Shown one piece after another: positions 1 to 9,105 of a DNA stretch of 64,000 bases. Position 1 is the stretch's first letter; every line of letters starts with the position of its first letter. Origin of the DNA: Polynucleobacter meluiroseus. GTDB lineage: Bacteria; Pseudomonadota; Gammaproteobacteria; Burkholderiales; Burkholderiaceae. The notes under the pieces are model-generated. The model was not told where the DNA came from and ran no database searches. It saw nothing but the letters and a program-made list of their open reading frames with translations. The stretch lies in the NCBI GenBank assembly GCA_945878885.1, contig CAMCUP010000008.1, positions 1 through 64,000 on the forward strand. Direction: 5' to 3'. Made by a program: the position numbers and the translations under genes.

Positions 1-40
1 TGGCATTGATACCAATAAGCCTAATCCAATAACAGTTTAA
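1..40 (+). CDS. aceE: Pyruvate dehydrogenase E1 component, C-terminal end (partial)
   Basis: From base 2 the frame reads GIDTNKPNPITV and stops at TAA 38-40. The pattern iDxxKxNP resembles the extreme C-terminus of homodimeric AceE as I remember it from E. coli, and the gene directly downstream is aceF, its usual operon partner. Only 12 codons are visible, so the call rests on position plus this short match. The 29 bases between this stop and aceF contain no obvious promoter, which fits co-transcription. Confidence 0.65.
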   Translation, partial: GIDTNKPNPITV

Positions 41-69
41 TGTTGCTTTAATACACGGTTAAATTTCTT

Positions 70-1413
70 ATGAGCCAATTAATTGAAGTTAAAGTTCCCG
101 ATATCGGTGACTATCAAGATATCCCAGTCATAGAAGTGTTAGTCAAGCCTGGTGATGTGATTGAAAAAGAACAATCTTTAATTACCCTTGAATCGGACAA
201 AGCAACGATGGATGTACCTTCGTCGCATGCGGGGGTAGTGAAAGAGGTCAAGGTGAAGGTTGGAGATAATATTTCTGAAGGTGGCTTGGTATTACTTTTG
301 GAGGCTAGTGGGGTTGACGAAGTTACCTTGGCACCCGCTAGCCCAAAGCCCCTTGCAGCAAATACCCCGATCTCGTATGCACAAAGTTATGCCCCAGCCC
401 CACCCGCACAAAGTCATACGCCTGCACCAACTCAGAGCCATGCGCCACCCCCCGCCCTAATTGCATCGGTTGGTAGTAATGATTCAGCTTCTATGGCAAG
501 TCATGCTAGCCCATCAGTACGTAAGTTTGCGCGGGAGTTAGGCGTACAAGTTACGTTGGTAAAGGGCTCTGGTCCGAAGGGGCGTATTACTCAAGAAGAT
601 GTGCAAGCTTTCATTAAATCAGTCATGAGCGCAACAACCGGGGCTACTAGTGGCGGCGAAGTTGGGGGAGGTTTGGGTAACTTCAATCTTTTACCTTGGC
701 CTAAAGTCGATTTCACTAAATTTGGTGAGGTAGAGCGTCAACCACTTTCACGCATTAAAAAAATCTCTGCAGCTAATTTAGCTCGTAACTGGGTGATGAT
801 TCCAGCAGTTACTTATCATGAAGATGCTGATATTACTGATCTTGAGGCGTTTAGGGTTTCAACTAATAAAGAAAATGAAAAGCAGGGCAAGAAAATAACA
901 ATGCTCGCCTTTTTAATTAAGGCTGCTGTAGCTGCATTAAAAAAATATCCTGAATTTAATAGCTCGCTTGATGGTGATGATCTAGTTTTGAAAAAGTATT
1001 TTAATATTGCCTTTGCAGCTGATACGCCCAACGGTCTAGTGGTTCCAGTAATTAAAAACGCTAACCAAAAAGGTATTTTTGAAATTGCTCAAGAAACATC
1101 TGACTTGGCAGCACTCGCTAGAGAGGGAAAATTAAAGCCTGATCAAATGCAAGGTGCTAGCTTTACCATTTCTTCGGTGGGCGGGATTGGTGGCACTGCT
1201 TTCTCGCCTATTGTGAATGCTCCCGAAGTTGCAATCTTGGGGGTAAGTAAGGCAGCCATGAAACCCGTTTGGGATGGAAAGCAATTTATTCCACGCTTAA
1301 TTTGCCCCTTGTCATTAAGCGCTGATCACCGAGTGATTGATGGCGCCTTGGCCACGCGCTTTAATGTCTATGTAGCCCAATTGCTTGCCGATTTTCGGCG
1401 CGCAGTACTGTGA
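70..1413 (+). CDS. aceF: Dihydrolipoamide acetyltransferase, E2 of pyruvate dehydrogenase
   Basis: Transfers the acetyl group from E1 to CoA and forms the core of the PDH complex. The 447-residue protein has one N-terminal lipoyl domain with the lipoylated Lys in ESDKATM (about residue 44), a long Ala/Pro/His/Ser-rich flexible linker (about 90-145), an E1/E3-binding domain (about 145-185, SVRKFARELG...GRITQEDV) and the catalytic acetyltransferase domain ending in the active-site motif DHRVIDG (about 419). A single lipoyl domain is fewer than the three in E. coli AceF. The gene lies between the aceE end and lpdA, spaced 9 bases from the likely lpdA start. Confidence 0.96.
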   Translation: MSQLIEVKVPDIGDYQDIPVIEVLVKPGDVIEKEQSLITLESDKATMDVPSSHAGVVKEVKVKVGDNISEGGLVLLLEASGVDEVTLAPASPKPLAANTPISYAQSYAPAPPAQSHTPAPTQSHAPPPALIASVGSNDSASMASHASPSVRKFARELGVQVTLVKGSGPKGRITQEDVQAFIKSVMSATTGATSGGEVGGGLGNFNLLPWPKVDFTKFGEVERQPLSRIKKISAANLARNWVMIPAVTYHEDADITDLEAFRVSTNKENEKQGKKITMLAFLIKAAVAALKKYPEFNSSLDGDDLVLKKYFNIAFAADTPNGLVVPVIKNANQKGIFEIAQETSDLAALAREGKLKPDQMQGASFTISSVGGIGGTAFSPIVNAPEVAILGVSKAAMKPVWDGKQFIPRLICPLSLSADHRVIDGALATRFNVYVAQLLADFRRAVL

Positions 1414-1422
1414 GGATTGGCG

Positions 1423-3225
1423 ATGAGTAAGCAAGCGTTATTAGTGCCTGATATTGGCGACTACGATGATGTGCCAGTAATAGAAGTATTGGTTAAGGTT
1501 GGCGATATCGTTGAAAAAGAACAGCCCTTATTTGTTTTAGAGTCTGATAAGGCCACAATGGAAGTGCCTGCTGAGCTAGCTGGAAAAATTATTAGCTTGG
1601 CAATCAAGCTAGGCGATAAGGTTGGCAAAGGGACAGTCATAGGTGAGATAGAGGTAAGTGGTGTAGCCACTATAACTGCGTCAGCGGCAACAATAGCGGT
1701 GCCCGCAGCTGCTCAATCGTTGGCAGCATCGTCAGTGGCATCTCCATCTTTTGCCGTAGCTACACCGCCTAGCCAATACAACGGTACTGTTCACCATGAG
1801 TGCGAGGTTCTTGTTTTGGGAGCTGGTCCTGGCGGCTATAGCGCTGCTTTTCGTAGTGCTGATTTAGGCATGAAGACGATTTTGGTAGAGCGTTACGCTA
1901 GTTTAGGTGGCGTTTGTTTAAATGTGGGCTGTATTCCTTCAAAAGCCTTGCTGCATACCGCAGCAGTGATGGATGAGGTTAAAGCTATTTCTCACCATGG
2001 TGTGCGTTATGGGGCGCCAGAAATTGACCTCACTGAATTACGCACTTATAAAGAATCTGTGATTGGTAAGCTAACAGGCGGTTTAGCTGGTATGGCCAAA
2101 GCGCGTAAGGTGACCGTTGTACGTGGAGTGGGGCACTTTCTTGATGCTAATCATGTAGCGGTTAATTTAACTAGTGGTAATGGGCAAGATTTAACGGGTG
2201 GAAAAGAAGTGATTCGTTTTCAAAAAGCCATTATTGCCGTTGGTAGCCAGCCAGTACATCTACCATTTTTACCGGTTGATCCGCGCATTGTCGATAGTAC
2301 TGGTGCTTTACAGCTTACCAGTATTCCGCAGCGTATGTTGGTGATTGGCGGGGGGATTATTGGCCTAGAGATGGCCACCGTCTATAGCGCATTAGGGTCG
2401 AAAATTGATATTGTAGAAATGCTAGATGTCTTAATGGCTGGCGCTGACCGTGATTTAGAAAAGGTTTGGGAAAAACAGAATGCCGGGCGTTTTGAGAATA
2501 TTTTCCTTAAAACCCGCGCTGCGAAGGCCGAGGCAAAGCCAGCCGGAATTGAAGTTACGTTTGAGGGTGAGCAGGCGCCCACTACACCTCAAAATTACGA
2601 TTTAGTTTTAGTTGCAGTAGGGCGTACGCCTAACGGCAAGAAAATTGAAGCTGGTTTAGCAGGCATCCAAGTTGACGAGCGCGGTTTTATTGCAGTTGAT
2701 GGACAAATGCGCACCAATGTACCCAATATCTTTGCGATTGGTGACTTGGTTGGGCAACCCATGCTGGCGCATAAAGCAGTGCACGAGGGACATGTGGCCG
2801 CTGAAGTGGCTGCTGGTCAAAAGTCATACTTCGATGCTAAGCAGATTCCTTCAGTAGCCTATACCGATCCTGAGGTTGCTTGGGCTGGCTTAACCGAAGA
2901 GCAATGCAAAGCGCAAGATATTGCTTATGAAAAAGGTTTATTTCCTTGGGCTGCTAGTGGCAGGGCAATTGCTAATGGACGCGATGAAGGTTTTACCAAG
3001 TTACTCTTTGATGCTACAACCCAGCGCATTATTGGTGGGGGCATTGTTGGTACCCATGCTGGCGATTTAATTGGTGAAGTGTGTCTTGCTATTGAGTTGG
3101 GTGCAGATGCAGTTGATATCGGCAAAACGATTCATCCTCACCCTACATTAGGTGAAACAGTTGGCTTGGCAGCCGAAGTGCTGCACGGCTCTTGCACTGA
3201 TTTACCTGCTCAGCGGAAGAAATAA
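1423..3225 (+). CDS. lpdA: Dihydrolipoamide dehydrogenase with N-terminal lipoyl domain, E3 of PDH
   Basis: Flavoprotein that reoxidises the dihydrolipoyl arms with NAD+. It carries its own lipoyl domain (Lys about 43 in ESDKATME) and an Ala/Ser/Thr linker, followed by the FAD domain (GAGPGGYSAA), the redox-active disulfide (GGVCLNVGCIPSK), the NAD domain (GGGIIGLEMA) and the dimer domain with the catalytic HPHPTLGE. At about 600 residues it is longer than lipoyl-free E3 (about 475); this architecture is common in betaproteobacteria. The ORF track starts at TTG 1417, but ATG 1423 follows a GAGGA site at a proper distance, so I use 1423. It is the last gene before a clear terminator. Confidence 0.96.
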   Translation: MSKQALLVPDIGDYDDVPVIEVLVKVGDIVEKEQPLFVLESDKATMEVPAELAGKIISLAIKLGDKVGKGTVIGEIEVSGVATITASAATIAVPAAAQSLAASSVASPSFAVATPPSQYNGTVHHECEVLVLGAGPGGYSAAFRSADLGMKTILVERYASLGGVCLNVGCIPSKALLHTAAVMDEVKAISHHGVRYGAPEIDLTELRTYKESVIGKLTGGLAGMAKARKVTVVRGVGHFLDANHVAVNLTSGNGQDLTGGKEVIRFQKAIIAVGSQPVHLPFLPVDPRIVDSTGALQLTSIPQRMLVIGGGIIGLEMATVYSALGSKIDIVEMLDVLMAGADRDLEKVWEKQNAGRFENIFLKTRAAKAEAKPAGIEVTFEGEQAPTTPQNYDLVLVAVGRTPNGKKIEAGLAGIQVDERGFIAVDGQMRTNVPNIFAIGDLVGQPMLAHKAVHEGHVAAEVAAGQKSYFDAKQIPSVAYTDPEVAWAGLTEEQCKAQDIAYEKGLFPWAASGRAIANGRDEGFTKLLFDATTQRIIGGGIVGTHAGDLIGEVCLAIELGADAVDIGKTIHPHPTLGETVGLAAEVLHGSCTDLPAQRKK

Positions 3226-3253
3226 AAAAAGCCCAGTAAAAACTGGGCTTTTT
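3224..3253. terminator. Bidirectional intrinsic terminator between lpdA and the phasin gene
   Basis: A perfect 7-bp stem (GCCCAGT / ACTGGGC) with an AAAA loop at 3231-3248 is preceded by an A-run and followed by a T-run. It therefore has the stem plus U-tract arrangement on both strands. It lies right after the lpdA stop and downstream of the convergent phasin gene, so it probably ends both transcripts. Confidence 0.9.
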
Positions 3254-3290
3254 ATGTTGTTGCTTGCCACAGCAAATAAAAGATTAATGC

Positions 3291-3854
3291 TTACTTGCTT
3301 TTGCCGCCTTTGGCTGACTTCACGGCTTTGTCGGCAGCTTGCATAACGCTATCTGCGGCGGTGTTTAAGTTAGTTTGGGCAATATCGATAGCGTGCTTAA
3401 CTGCTTTTTGGCTGGTTTCAAAGACAGTGTTTGCTGAGGCAATAGCTTGCTTCATAGCATTCACTGCCGCTTCGGAGCCTGCGGGAGCGCTTTTAGCCCA
3501 ACCGTCTACCATCGACTGAATTTTTTTCTGGCTAGCTTGAATTTCAGCTTCAGCAGATTGGCTAAACGAGCTTTGTGTCTCGTGCGCTAAATCATATAAG
3601 TGACGGCTATAAGCCATAATTTTTTCAGCCATTGGTTTTACGGTGTCGGCCTGATGCGCCAATAATTGCTGAATATCTTTAATTTCGAGCGCCTTTTTTG
3701 CATTGCCTAAACTGTCAGTGAGACTAGATTTAGCAATTTGCATATTGAGTTCAACTAATTTCTCAATACTTTTTAAGGCTTGTCCAGTAAGCCCGCTTAA
3801 GGTTTCTAGGTTGGCTTTTTGAGCTGCTGCAAGTTGTTCGGGTGTAAGGTTCAT
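3291..3854 (-). CDS. phaP: Phasin family protein (PHA granule-associated)
   Basis: A 187-residue, almost entirely helical protein rich in Ala, Lys, Gln and Ser, without signal peptide or membrane segment. The start MNLTPEQLAAAQKANLETL and the Lys/Gly/Ser tail (AKGGKSK) are typical of Burkholderiales phasins (Phasin_2), which coat polyhydroxyalkanoate granules. The ORF track begins 16 codons earlier; ATG 3854 has a strong AGGAGA site just upstream and gives the family N-terminus. It is convergent with the PDH operon and supports storage of carbon as PHB. The exact phaP paralogue cannot be told. Confidence 0.9.
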   Translation of the reverse strand: MNLTPEQLAAAQKANLETLSGLTGQALKSIEKLVELNMQIAKSSLTDSLGNAKKALEIKDIQQLLAHQADTVKPMAEKIMAYSRHLYDLAHETQSSFSQSAEAEIQASQKKIQSMVDGWAKSAPAGSEAAVNAMKQAIASANTVFETSQKAVKHAIDIAQTNLNTAADSVMQAADKAVKSAKGGKSK

Positions 3855-4186
3855 GTGCTCTCCTATGCTGGTGTTTATTTTAATAAAAAGGGCTGATGGC
3901 ATACATCTCTTGCTTTATGAGCCCAAGTTTTTATACCTCTAATTTTCATAATTATAAAGTAAAAATGATGCAATGCAACAAATATTGCCACATATTTTTT
4001 TGGTTAATCAAAAAAAACATGAAAAGTGAGTAAATCAGTGGGTTTATGAGTCTTAATCGGCAGAAAAGGGCTGAATTCTATTTAAGCCTAAAATAGCAGC
4101 AATGATCTTTATTTTGTTTCTTACCCCTGATTCAAAGCCATTTTTTGCCTTGCTTTTCTTGCCTTTAGTAGCGATTTACTAAGGAG
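3855..4186. promoter_or_regulatory. 332-base gene-free region: phasin and permease promoters, possible PhaR-like site
   Basis: AT-rich spacer between the divergent phasin and EamA genes. I see no ORF of interest. On the phasin side there is an odd palindrome TGCAATGCA (3969-3977) inside TGCAATGCAACA. PHA repressors of the PhaR family are known to bind TGCA-containing repeats near phasin promoters, so this is a candidate operator, not a demonstrated one. No strong sigma70 promoter stands out for the permease. Confidence 0.3.
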
Positions 4187-5062
4187 ATGCGCTTTTCGCT
4201 TGAAACGGTAATCGGCCCCATTTTTGTTGTAATTTGGAGTACTGGCTTCATTATTGCGCGGCTGAGTATGCCCTATGTTGAGCCCGCAACCTTTTTGCTA
4301 TGGCGGTTTGCGGGGGTTTTATTGGCAATGGGGATGCTCAGTTTAATTTGGCGACCCGTTTGGCCTAGGTGGTCTTTGGCTTGGCATATTGGGGTAGCTG
4401 GTGCCTTATTGCAATTTGGCTATCTTTTGGGCGTTTGGTGCGCAGTTCGGTTTGGCATGAGCGCTGGATTAGCCGCCCTCATAGTCGGATTGCAGCCTAT
4501 ATTGACGGCTTGGTGGTCATCCTGGATTGCCGAACATGTTTCACGACGGCAATGGCTTGGCTTGGCATTGGGGTTTATTGGGGTGGCATTTGTGGTCTTT
4601 GAAAAAACCAATTTTGTACGCCTGCCTTTAGCTAGTTATTTACTCATTTTTGGTGCTCTATTGTCGATTACGCTTGGTACCTTGTATCAGAAAAAGTTTT
4701 GCGCTAGCTTTGATTTAAGGGCTGGATCATTAATTCAATTTGCGGTAGCGGCAGTGCTTACTGCTATTACTGTCGCCTTATTTGAAACTGGCAAAATGGT
4801 GTGGAATTGGCAGGTCATCACTGCCTTGATTTGGGCAATTGCGCTGCTCTCAATTGGCTCGGTGAGTTTGTTATTTTTATTAATTCGTAAGGGTACCGCA
4901 ACTCGCGTAACAAGTTTGCTATATTTAACCCCACCAACCACTGCAGTAATGGCTTGGCTTGGTTTTGATGAGCCGCTCACAATGCTGATGATTTTTGGCA
5001 TTCTCTTAACCATGGCAGGTGTTCTTTTGGTCAATCAGAAAACCAAAGAAATTACGCTTTAG
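4187..5062 (+). CDS. EamA/DMT family permease
   Basis: A 291-residue integral membrane protein with about ten hydrophobic helices in two EamA repeats, the size and layout of drug/metabolite transporters. The N-terminus (GPIFVVIWSTGFIIARLSMPYVEPATFLLWRF) is typical of the RhaT/YdcZ/PecM-like exporters. The substrate cannot be deduced. The AAGGAG sequence lies directly against the ATG with no spacer, and there is no alternative in-frame start at a normal distance, so translation initiation may be weak. No operon partner: it is flanked by intergenic gaps on both sides. Confidence 0.85.
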   Translation: MRFSLETVIGPIFVVIWSTGFIIARLSMPYVEPATFLLWRFAGVLLAMGMLSLIWRPVWPRWSLAWHIGVAGALLQFGYLLGVWCAVRFGMSAGLAALIVGLQPILTAWWSSWIAEHVSRRQWLGLALGFIGVAFVVFEKTNFVRLPLASYLLIFGALLSITLGTLYQKKFCASFDLRAGSLIQFAVAAVLTAITVALFETGKMVWNWQVITALIWAIALLSIGSVSLLFLLIRKGTATRVTSLLYLTPPTTAVMAWLGFDEPLTMLMIFGILLTMAGVLLVNQKTKEITL

Positions 5063-5090
5063 CATTGTTCTTGCATTGTTCTTGCATTGT
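5062..5090 (+). repeat. Short tandem repeat, 11-base unit
   Basis: GCATTGTTCTT occurs twice in succession followed by a partial third copy (GCATTGT), beginning on the last base of the permease stop codon. It has no obvious hairpin. It may be a replication-slippage product. Confidence 0.8.
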
Positions 5091-5166
5091 GAATTTTCAG
5101 AAATTAATCGTTCCACTTAAAAAGTATTTATCATTCTTTGCTTCAAGTACTTAGAAAGTAGTTTTA

Positions 5167-6291
5167 ATGGGTTTTGACTTTATCTTTAAATTGATCCACG
5201 CAACCCGAATTTGCTGGCTGGGTAAATGCACCCATGGCCATCTCTATTTAATGGTACTGCTGGTTTTTGGTGGGATTATTAGTAGCAATAGTACTTTCGC
5301 ACAAACAAATAATGCAGTAAAAAATAAAAAAACGATGACTCAGGCAGCTACGCCTACCTCATCAGCATCCAATAACAAGGCCACACCAAAAACTACTGCC
5401 AAGGTGGTGGTCGCGAAGAAACCAAAGCGAGTACGGATAACAGTGACCCGTCCACCAAGTAACGCTGTTGCCGAGGTTACTCGCCCCTCGTTTGCCACCG
5501 CCTTAGGTTTACGTGGACAGCATGATGAATTAAGTTTGAAATCAAGTGTGGCCTTAGTTGTTAACCAAGATACAAAAGAAGTCATTTTCGAAAAAAATCC
5601 GAATGTAAGTTTGCCCATTGCGTCCATTACAAAATTAATGACGGCAATGGTGGTGCTCGATTCTAAATTGCCCTTAGACCAAATATTGGTGATTAATTCT
5701 GATGATGTGCAAAGCTATAAGAATTCTCGCATTAGTTTAGGTGCCGCCTTTAGTCGTGAAGATTTTTTGCGTTTAGCCCTCATGTCATCAGAAAACCGCG
5801 CGGCTTATACGCTTGGTCGCAATTATCCTGGGGGGATGACGGCCTTTGTAGCGGCAATGAATCGTAAGGCGAAAGAGCTAGGCATGACACATTCTCATTA
5901 TGCCGATCCAACTGGTTTAATGAGTGAAAACGTTGCTAGCGCCGAAGATTTGACGCGTATGCTTAGCGCCGCATATCAATATAAATTAATTCGCGAGTTT
6001 TCTACTTGGCCTGAGCAAACAATTGTGATTAATAATCGCCCGCAAAAATTCTTAAATACTAATCGTTTAGTACGAACTGGCAATATGGATATTGGTCTGC
6101 AAAAAACGGGCTTCATTAATGCTGCGGGTAAATGCCTGGTGATGCAAGCACGGGTTAATGGGGCGCCTCTGCTGTTGGTTTTTTTAGATTCAGTAGGTAC
6201 CCAGTCACGCTTTGCTGATGCTGAGCGGGTACGAGACTGGTATGAGCGAATGCCAGTAGGTAATGCGCCTGCTGGTCGGCAGTTGATGTAA
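5167..6291 (+). CDS. D-alanyl-D-alanine carboxypeptidase/endopeptidase (peptidase S11, PBP7-like)
   Basis: Penicillin-binding protein acting on peptidoglycan peptides in the periplasm. All three S11 motifs are visible: SITK (SxxK nucleophile, in PIASITKLMTAM), SEN (SxN, in MSSENRAAY) and KTG (in GLQKTGFINAAG). The N-terminus has a hydrophobic segment (LYLMVLLVFGGIIS...FAQ) consistent with a signal peptide, but about 25 residues precede it; a start at the internal ATG 5251 is possible. A basic, Ala/Thr/Lys-rich linker separates it from the catalytic domain. The SEN motif and length favour the PbpG (PBP7) branch over DacA; I leave the symbol empty. Confidence 0.9.
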   Translation: MGFDFIFKLIHATRICWLGKCTHGHLYLMVLLVFGGIISSNSTFAQTNNAVKNKKTMTQAATPTSSASNNKATPKTTAKVVVAKKPKRVRITVTRPPSNAVAEVTRPSFATALGLRGQHDELSLKSSVALVVNQDTKEVIFEKNPNVSLPIASITKLMTAMVVLDSKLPLDQILVINSDDVQSYKNSRISLGAAFSREDFLRLALMSSENRAAYTLGRNYPGGMTAFVAAMNRKAKELGMTHSHYADPTGLMSENVASAEDLTRMLSAAYQYKLIREFSTWPEQTIVINNRPQKFLNTNRLVRTGNMDIGLQKTGFINAAGKCLVMQARVNGAPLLLVFLDSVGTQSRFADAERVRDWYERMPVGNAPAGRQLM

Positions 6292-6392
6292 CTCGCAGAA
6301 AACATTCTCAAAAACTATTGAATTCAATTATCTTAAAGCTGACATCGAGCTGACGGCGAGCAGCCAGCAAGAAGGCAGCGTACTAATTTGAT

Positions 6393-7202
6393 TTATGAGC
6401 TGGACTTTGGTTTGAAGCCTAAGCCTTTTGAAATTTGAATGGCAGTTTCTTGGAGGGCTTTGAGCCAGCTTGCTTGCATTCGGTCGGTGGGGGAGCTTAA
6501 CGATAAGCCCGCGACTAATTTACCACTATCATCAAAAATTCCGGCGGCCAAGCAACTTACTCCAAGCTCAAGTTCTTCATGGTCATGGGCGTGACCTAAA
6601 TTTTTTGCTTTACTGAGCTCGCTTTCTAGACTACTTACTTCCGTAATGCTATTGCGCGTATGCCCAGCTAAGCCAGTACGGGTGGCATAAGCGCGCACTT
6701 GAGTAGGTTCGTCGCTGGCTAAAAAGAGTTTGCCTACTGAGGTTAAATGTAAAGGTGCACGTCCACCAATTGCTCTGACTACTTGCATGCCTGAACGCTC
6801 GCTATAGGCGCGATCGACATAAATGATTTCATCGCCTTGACGCAATGAAAGATTGACGGTTTCGCCAGTGAGCTTATGGAGGGTACGCATGGGCATTTGG
6901 GCTGCTTCACGGACAGATAAGCGCGCCTTAACTAAATTGCCCAACTCTAAAAGTTTCAAACCCAAGCGGTAGGTACCACCATCGCCGCGCTCAACTAAAC
7001 GACAAGCAACCAAATCGTTGAGAATGCGATGTGCAGTTGAGGAATGCAGACCAGTTTGCTCTGCTAGCACTTTGAGGGGGCTGGCTTCCTCTTGTTCGGC
7101 TAGGGCATCCAGTAAATTCATCATCCGCTCAACTACCTGGATGGCTGTTTTACCTACTTCTCCAGTGGCTTTGGGTTTCTTAGCTAGTTTGTTGGTGCTC
7201 AT
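6393..7202 (-). CDS. IclR family transcriptional regulator
   Basis: A 269-residue protein with an N-terminal winged helix-turn-helix (about 20-80, SPLKVLAEQTGLHSSTAHRILNDLV) and a C-terminal IclR effector domain (about 95-265, including the GRRAPLHLTSVGK-like stretch GRAPLHLTSVGKLFLA and SCLAAGIFDDSGKLVAGLSLS). IclR proteins usually control catabolic or central-carbon genes; the target is unknown here because the neighbours (pyrD downstream on the same strand, 64 bases away) are housekeeping. ATG 7202 is preceded by a weak GAGG. Confidence 0.92.
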   Translation of the reverse strand: MSTNKLAKKPKATGEVGKTAIQVVERMMNLLDALAEQEEASPLKVLAEQTGLHSSTAHRILNDLVACRLVERGDGGTYRLGLKLLELGNLVKARLSVREAAQMPMRTLHKLTGETVNLSLRQGDEIIYVDRAYSERSGMQVVRAIGGRAPLHLTSVGKLFLASDEPTQVRAYATRTGLAGHTRNSITEVSSLESELSKAKNLGHAHDHEELELGVSCLAAGIFDDSGKLVAGLSLSSPTDRMQASWLKALQETAIQISKGLGFKPKSSS

Positions 7203-7266
7203 GCCTCGATTGTAGCGATTCTTAGGGCAATTGCATATCGTGAAATCAAATTTTAAAAATAGCGAT

Positions 7267-8304
7267 TTAGGGAAGTGGAGCTAAGGCTTGTGCGCACTCC
7301 CTAATTAAAGCTGGGCCGCGATAAATCAGGCCTGTATACAGTTGAATGAGCTGTGCCCCAGCCGCTATTTTTTCTTTAGCATCATCACCAGACATAATTC
7401 CGCCTACCCCAATGATTGGGATGCGCTGCTGTAATTCGGCATGCAGGGCGGCTATCAGTTGATTTGAGCGCAAGTGCAAGGGGGCTCCTGAAAGGCCGCC
7501 CATTTCTTCGGCATGCGCTAAGCCTTGAACTGCATCACGCAAAGTAGTCGTATTGCTAGCGATGACTGCATCGATGTCATATTCCAATAACAAGTTAGCA
7601 ATTAGGACCACATCTGCGGGCGAGAGATCAGGCGCAATTTTTAAAAAAAGCGGCCTTCTAAAGCCAAATTGGTCTGCCAAACTTTTGCGAGCATCGCTTA
7701 AACGCATTAGTAATTTACGTAATGGGGTTTCGTCTTGAAGCGTTCGCAAATGTTGGGTATTTGGCGAAGAGATATTGATGGTGATGTAGGAGGCCACTTC
7801 ATAGACTGCCGCCATGGCACTCAGGTAGTCGTCTGCAGCCTGCTCAATGGGGGTGCTGGCATTTTTGCCAATATTGAGGCCTATTATTCCGCCATTTTGC
7901 CAAAAATGGGATTGTCGAACACGCCCAACACAGGCAAGCACCCCATCATTATTAAAGCCCATGCGATTAATTAAAGCTTGGGCTGGTGTGATGCGGAACA
8001 TACGGGGCTTGGGATTTCCCGGTTGTGCTCGAGGCGTAACAGTACCAATTTCTAAAAAACCAAAGCCAAGTCGCGCTAAGGCATCGATATGACGACCATC
8101 TTTATCTAGCCCAGCGGCAAGACCAACCGGGTTGGGGAAGTTGAGGCCGCACAGCTTTTGTGGGTTTAGGGGGATGGGGGGAATGACAAGGCGTAATAAG
8201 CCTAAACGTTCGGCACGATCTAAGTTGTTTAAGGTGACGTTATGAGCTTGCTCGGCTTCAAGAGAAAATAGGCAAGGGCGCAACAGCGAATAGGCGTCAA
8301 TCAT
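7267..8304 (-). CDS. pyrD: Dihydroorotate dehydrogenase (quinone), class 2
   Basis: Membrane-associated FMN enzyme that oxidises dihydroorotate to orotate with quinone in pyrimidine synthesis. At 345 residues it matches class 2 enzymes. Visible landmarks are the N-terminal quinone-tunnel helices (YSLLRPCLFSLEAEQAHN), the FMN-binding NPVGLAAGLDKDG, the active-site NISSPNTQ with the class 2 catalytic Ser, and the phosphate-binding GVGGIMSGDDA near the end. It is followed by bpt on the same strand, only 9 bases away, which suggests co-transcription. Confidence 0.96.
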   Translation of the reverse strand: MIDAYSLLRPCLFSLEAEQAHNVTLNNLDRAERLGLLRLVIPPIPLNPQKLCGLNFPNPVGLAAGLDKDGRHIDALARLGFGFLEIGTVTPRAQPGNPKPRMFRITPAQALINRMGFNNDGVLACVGRVRQSHFWQNGGIIGLNIGKNASTPIEQAADDYLSAMAAVYEVASYITINISSPNTQHLRTLQDETPLRKLLMRLSDARKSLADQFGFRRPLFLKIAPDLSPADVVLIANLLLEYDIDAVIASNTTTLRDAVQGLAHAEEMGGLSGAPLHLRSNQLIAALHAELQQRIPIIGVGGIMSGDDAKEKIAAGAQLIQLYTGLIYRGPALIRECAQALAPLP

Positions 8305-8313
8305 GGCAGTACA

Positions 8314-9105
8314 TTATTGGCCAGCAACAGAGGATGCTGACTTAGACAGCGGTAATGCACTTGACAGCGCTAAGGGTTGCCATTGGTCATTGACTAAACC
8401 CTCAAGCGGCTGGAATTTGGCTTTATAGGCCATTTTGACGCTCGCCTGAATGTAATATCCTAGATAAAGATAAGCTAAGCCTAATTGCTGGGTTTGGCTA
8501 ATTTGCCACAAAATACTATAGGTACCAAAACTAGCTGCTGGCTGCTTAGTATCAAAAAAGGTATATACCGAAGAAATGCCTTGTTCAAGAATATCAATCA
8601 TGCTCACCATGCGTAAGCGACCTGGATGCTGTTCATTAGGACCATCTCTAAATTCGATTAGTCGTGAGTTAACCCGGCTTTGAAGTAAAAATTGCCGGTA
8701 CTGATCTTCATCGTCCCAATCCATTTCGCCACCCGCATGGCGTTGATTTTGATAGTGCTGATAAAGCTGATAATGTTCTTCTTGATAGGCCAAATTCAAG
8801 ACTTGGATTTGCAAATGCGCATGTTTTTTCCAAGCTCGGCGTTGACTGCGGTTCGGAATAAATTGGTTGACTGGAATGCGGGTCGCGATGCAGGCTTGGC
8901 ATTGGTCACAATAAGGTCGATAGGTAAAAAGACCGCTACGGCGAAATCCCGCATTAACGAGCTCACCATATAAATCAGCATGAATTGCATGGGAAGGTGT
9001 AGCAACTTGAGAGCGGGCAATTTGTGCCGGTAAATAACTACAGGGATAAGGGGCAGTAGCATAAAACTGAAGGGCCGTTAAGGGGAGCTCGTTAACTTGA
9101 GTCAT
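8314..9105 (-). CDS. bpt: Aspartate/glutamate leucyltransferase (N-end rule)
   Basis: Transfers Leu from Leu-tRNA to N-terminal Asp or Glu of proteins, marking them for ClpS/ClpAP degradation. The 263-residue protein has the ATE N-terminal Cys-rich signature ([13 protein letters not shown]) and the C-terminal [22 protein letters not shown] region of the family. It overlaps aat by four bases (ATGA), so the two N-end-rule transferases are translationally coupled, a common arrangement in proteobacteria. Confidence 0.93.
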   Translation of the reverse strand: MTQVNELPLTALQFYATAPYPCSYLPAQIARSQVATPSHAIHADLYGELVNAGFRRSGLFTYRPYCDQCQACIATRIPVNQFIPNRSQRRAWKKHAHLQIQVLNLAYQEEHYQLYQHYQNQRHAGGEMDWDDEDQYRQFLLQSRVNSRLIEFRDGPNEQHPGRLRMVSMIDILEQGISSVYTFFDTKQPAASFGTYSILWQISQTQQLGLAYLYLGYYIQASVKMAYKAKFQPLEGLVNDQWQPLALSSALPLSKSASSVAGQ

